From contig JAISQV010000158.1 of the NCBI GenBank assembly GCA_031273985.1, positions 1 to 7,354 on the forward strand: a DNA stretch of 7,354 bases, given 5' to 3'. Below, one piece after another: positions 6,017-7,354 of the stretch. How positions within the stretch are numbered: position 1 is the first letter of the stretch; each line of letters begins with the position of its first letter. The translations under genes were made by a program, and so were the position numbers. The notes under the pieces were generated by a model, which had not been told where the DNA came from, did not search any database, and saw only the letters and a list, made by a program, of their open reading frames with translations. The stretch comes from Spirochaetaceae bacterium. GTDB taxonomy: Bacteria > Spirochaetota > Spirochaetia > Treponematales > Breznakiellaceae.

Positions 6017-6619
6017 TTAATCATCACCCCCTGAATCGCGGGTCTGCCGGACCGCCGGGCGCTGAAGCGCCGGGCGGCGCGCCACCGGGCGCTTCAGCGC
6101 CTTGAAGGAAAGCCGCAGTTCCAGGATCAGGAGGAGCGCCGCGCCGAGCGTTACGGAGAGGTCCGCCGGGTTGAGTATGCCCGTGTGCAGGGGGCCTATG
6201 CCGAAATACAGAAAATCGATCACCCTGAAGTCGTTGAGGATGCGGTCCAGCAGGTTGCTCACGCCGCCGCCGGCTATGGCCGCCAGAACGATGATGCGGC
6301 TCCCGAGCCTTTCCCGGAACAGGAGGTGGAGGAGCAGGGCGGCGCAGAACAGCAGGGGAAGGTAAAGCAAAACCATGCGCTTCACCGGGAGGCTCCAGTG
6401 GGCGCCCATGCTGAGGAAGGCCCCCGTATTTTCCGTGAAGTAGAGCATGACGCTGTCCCGGAGGAGCCGCACCGCGCCGCGCCCCCGCAGGAAGCGCAGC
6501 GCCAGGTATTTGCCGGCCCGGTCCACGGCCAGGTTAGTGAAAAACACTGCCAGGGTGAGGCTTATCTGTTTTTTCCGCCGCCGCAGACCCTGGAGTATGC
6601 TCCCCGAAGTTAAGGGCAT
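6017..6619 (-). CDS. lspA: Lipoprotein signal peptidase (signal peptidase II)
   Basis: Inner-membrane aspartyl peptidase that cleaves the signal peptide of prolipoproteins ahead of the lipidated cysteine. From the ATG at 6619 it is 200 aa, longer than the usual 160-170 because of a basic, probably disordered C-terminal tail (about residues 168-200). Family residues are all present: D33 in VDRAGK, N64 in TENTGAF, D125 in NLLDR, the catalytic dyad D135 (VIDF) and D153 (NPAD), and N150. Membrane segments lie near 17-35, 82-100, 107-122 and 153-168. AGAGGA (6628-6633) is 8 bases from this ATG; an ATG at 6628 (three more residues) would overlap the site. It lies downstream of the FMN_bind lipoprotein on the same strand and converges on the aminotransferase gene. 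Confidence 0.93.
   Translation of the reverse strand: MPLTSGSILQGLRRRKKQISLTLAVFFTNLAVDRAGKYLALRFLRGRGAVRLLRDSVMLYFTENTGAFLSMGAHWSLPVKRMVLLYLPLLFCAALLLHLLFRERLGSRIIVLAAIAGGGVSNLLDRILNDFRVIDFLYFGIGPLHTGILNPADLSVTLGAALLLILELRLSFKALKRPVARRPALQRPAVRQTRDSGGDD
6058..6101. repeat. Perfect 14-bp inverted repeat inside the lspA 3' end
   Basis: GGCGCTGAAGCGCC (6058-6071) and its exact reverse complement GGCGCTTCAGCGCC (6088-6101) are separated by 16 bases. Each arm is itself nearly palindromic (GGCGCT/AGCGCC around two bases), so a cruciform or two small hairpins are also possible. The element encodes the Arg/Ala/Pro-rich start of the LspA C-terminal tail. Confidence 0.85.
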
Positions 6620-6627
6620 GGTAGCCA

Positions 6628-6633
6628 TCCTCT
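6628..6633 (-). promoter_or_regulatory. Ribosome binding site deciding the lspA start
   Basis: Read on the minus strand the sequence is AGAGGA, followed by 8 bases and the ATG at 6619. The alternative ATG at 6628 begins within this site, so it is unlikely to be the main start. Confidence 0.65.
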
Positions 6634-6653
6634 GTCAGTTTTTTCTGGCCGGC

Positions 6654-6682
6654 AGGACCCCCGGTGATTATTTGGGGGTCCT
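6654..6682 (-). terminator. Hairpin overlapping the FMN_bind stop codon, no U tract
   Basis: AGGACCCCC and GGGGGTCCT form a perfect 9-bp stem (6654-6662 and 6674-6682) around an 11-base loop. On the minus strand it starts inside the TAG stop of the FMN_bind gene and ends about 20 bases before the lspA Shine-Dalgarno. No T run follows on either strand. It may attenuate read-through into lspA or stabilise the 3' end of the upstream message. Confidence 0.5.
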
Positions 6683-7073
6683 ACCATGTTGAGCCTGGAA
6701 TTCCTGAGTCATTCCGCGCCGCCTCCAGGGCGTCTTCCACGGCGGCCAGGAAGCCCTCGCTGGATTCCGTGGCCCCGGATACCGCGTCAAGGTTCGCGGA
6801 GTTGTACTCCAGAACCAGGTCCAGGAGTTCCGCCATGGCCGCTCCGCCTATGGCTTCATCCTCCCGGTGTTCGAGGATCTCTATGCCCCCGATGACGCCG
6901 GAATCGATGCGGACCCGTACCCGCAGGGGGCCCCGGAAGCCCTCCGCCGCGCCCTCATAGAGGCCGCCCCCCGTTCCTGCCGCGCTCCCGGCCTTAACGC
7001 CCAGGGCGGCGCAGCCCGCCAGCCAGGACAGCGCCGCCGCCAGCAGCAGCGCCGTCTTTACCCGTTGTTTCAT
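6681..7073 (-). CDS. FMN_bind-domain lipoprotein
   Basis: Small extracytoplasmic lipoprotein of 130 aa. The signal peptide (MKQRVK, then a hydrophobic stretch at 7-18) ends in the lipobox WLAGC, lipidated Cys21. The rest is an FMN_bind domain: a GLYEGAAEGFRG start (37-48), two strand-like segments RVRVRIDSG and IGGIEILEH, and DAVSGATESS at 96-105. SGAT with T102 is the kind of motif in which ApbE-type transferases attach FMN to threonine in RnfG and NqrC, so a covalent flavin on the outer face of the membrane is likely. The acceptor and partner proteins are not in the window. GGGAGG (7078-7083) lies 4 bases before the ATG. lspA follows downstream, so the pair may be co-transcribed. Confidence 0.88.
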   Translation of the reverse strand: MKQRVKTALLLAAALSWLAGCAALGVKAGSAAGTGGGLYEGAAEGFRGPLRVRVRIDSGVIGGIEILEHREDEAIGGAAMAELLDLVLEYNSANLDAVSGATESSEGFLAAVEDALEAARNDSGIPGSTW

Positions 7074-7116
7074 ACAACCTCCCTACTATAACACGGGGCC
7101 CCTCAAATGTCCCCGT

Positions 7117-7136
7117 CCCCGCCCCGGAGGGCGGGG
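7117..7136. other. GC hairpin in the divergent spacer
   Basis: CCCCGCCC (7117-7124) and GGGCGGGG (7129-7136) form an 8-bp stem around the tetraloop CGGA. It lies 44 bases upstream of the FMN_bind start, so it could be in that gene's 5' leader. No U tract on either side. Confidence 0.5.
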
Positions 7137-7145
7137 CGCTTCACG

Positions 7146-7197
7146 GCCCCTGATAGTTATGGTGATTCAAAAGGGATTTTGATTCACTTAAAGGGGC
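7146..7197. repeat. Nested dyad in the divergent spacer
   Basis: Inner arms GTGATTCAAAA (7162-7172) and TTTTGATTCAC (7177-7187) match in 10 of 11 positions around the spacer GGGA. Outer arms GCCCCT (7146-7151) and AGGGGC (7192-7197) are perfect. It lies between divergently transcribed genes, so it may be an operator acting on one or both promoters or an RNA structure. The cognate regulator is unknown. Confidence 0.5.
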
Positions 7198-7250
7198 TCC
7201 GGGGTGAAAATCCTTTGTTTTTTTGCAAAAAGGAGGGCAAGACGCGCCGG

Positions 7251-7274
7251 TATGCAAAATTCTGCATATTTTTT
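7251..7274 (+). promoter_or_regulatory. AT-rich palindrome followed by T6
   Basis: TATGCA (7251-7256) and TGCATA (7263-7268) are perfect arms around AAATTC, so 16 of 18 bases are symmetrical; T's run to 7274. It ends 24 bases before the -35 at 7293. An 18-bp dyad upstream of a promoter fits a transcription-factor site; the T run also allows a weak terminator. Confidence 0.4.
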
Positions 7275-7292
7275 CAGTCTCCCCGGCTTTCG

Positions 7293-7319
7293 TTGACAAA
7301 AATGAATAAGGGGTATACT
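7293..7319 (+). promoter_or_regulatory. Sigma-70-type promoter of the gene starting at 7350
   Basis: A perfect TTGACA (7293-7298) and TATACT (7314-7319, 5 of 6) are separated by 15 bases, slightly short of the optimal 17. Transcription would start near 7326, leaving a leader of about 24 bases with AGGAGG at 7339-7344. Confidence 0.7.
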
Positions 7320-7349
7320 TTTTTACATATTTCTTACGAGGAGGAAGCT

Positions 7350-7354
7350 ATGAA
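7350..7354 (+). CDS. Start of a new gene, cut by the window end
   Basis: Only ATGAA is inside the window. The call rests on AGGAGG (7339-7344) five bases upstream and the good promoter at 7293-7319. The product cannot be told; the second codon starts with AA, probably Lys or Asn. Confidence 0.6.

Noticed and set aside
6185..6613. Plus-strand open frame opposite lspA
   Set aside because: Gln/Glu/Ala-rich antisense of lspA, which has its full set of catalytic residues on the minus strand.
7085..7113. Minus-strand promoter GGGACA-17-TATAGT upstream of the FMN_bind gene
   Set aside because: Transcription would start inside the GGGAGG ribosome binding site, leaving no usable leader.
7220..7231. 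12-bp palindrome TTTTTGCAAAAA
   Set aside because: A homopolymer-rich palindrome in an AT-rich stretch; likely by chance.

Overview
The window is GC-rich bacterial chromosome. Its core is a plus-strand, six-gene operon-like block (596-5965). A minus-strand pair follows (7073-6017), and a new plus-strand gene begins in the last five bases. The gene style (many lipoproteins, frequent ATA isoleucine codons despite high GC, and an LspA carrying TENTGAFLS and NPADLSVTLG motifs) makes me lean towards a spirochaete such as a termite-gut-type Treponema. This is an inference from style, and no marker gene settles it.

Region 1-595 holds no convincing protein gene. It starts with two copies of an 82-bp tandem repeat (91% identical by my count) plus the first 12 bases of a third. 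A stretch of very GC-rich short hairpins follows (about 227-355), then a weak hairpin with a U8 tract near 441-467, and finally the leader of the operon.

Region 596-5965 encodes one polar-amino-acid-type ABC importer in the order permease, lipoprotein binding protein, permease, ATPase. It is followed with short gaps by a D-2-hydroxyacid-dehydrogenase-family enzyme and a fold-type-I PLP aminotransferase. The natural reading is uptake of an amino acid, transamination to a 2-oxo acid, and reduction of that (or a related) 2-oxo acid. The substrate is not known. Sequence flavour of the transporter is nearest to the cystine/sulfur-amino-acid (TcyJKLMN-like) branch as I remember it, but the binding protein lacks the usual ligand aspartate and the dehydrogenase has several active-site substitutions. 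The 90-nt gap between binding protein and second permease is open in the same frame on both sides of a single TGA.

Region 5966-7073 (minus strand) holds a small lipoprotein with an FMN_bind domain and a flavinylation-type SGAT motif. Downstream of it on the same strand is lspA, the peptidase that processes lipoproteins. The aminotransferase and the FMN_bind gene each end in a strong hairpin that overlaps the stop codon and has no U tract. The lspA 3' end carries a perfect 14-bp inverted repeat inside the coding sequence.

Region 7074-7349 is a divergent intergenic spacer with a GC hairpin, a nested dyad, an AT-rich operator-like palindrome followed by T6, and a clear sigma-70-type promoter with an AGGAGG ribosome binding site driving the gene that starts at 7350. 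No tRNA, rRNA, CRISPR array, transposase or phage gene was seen.
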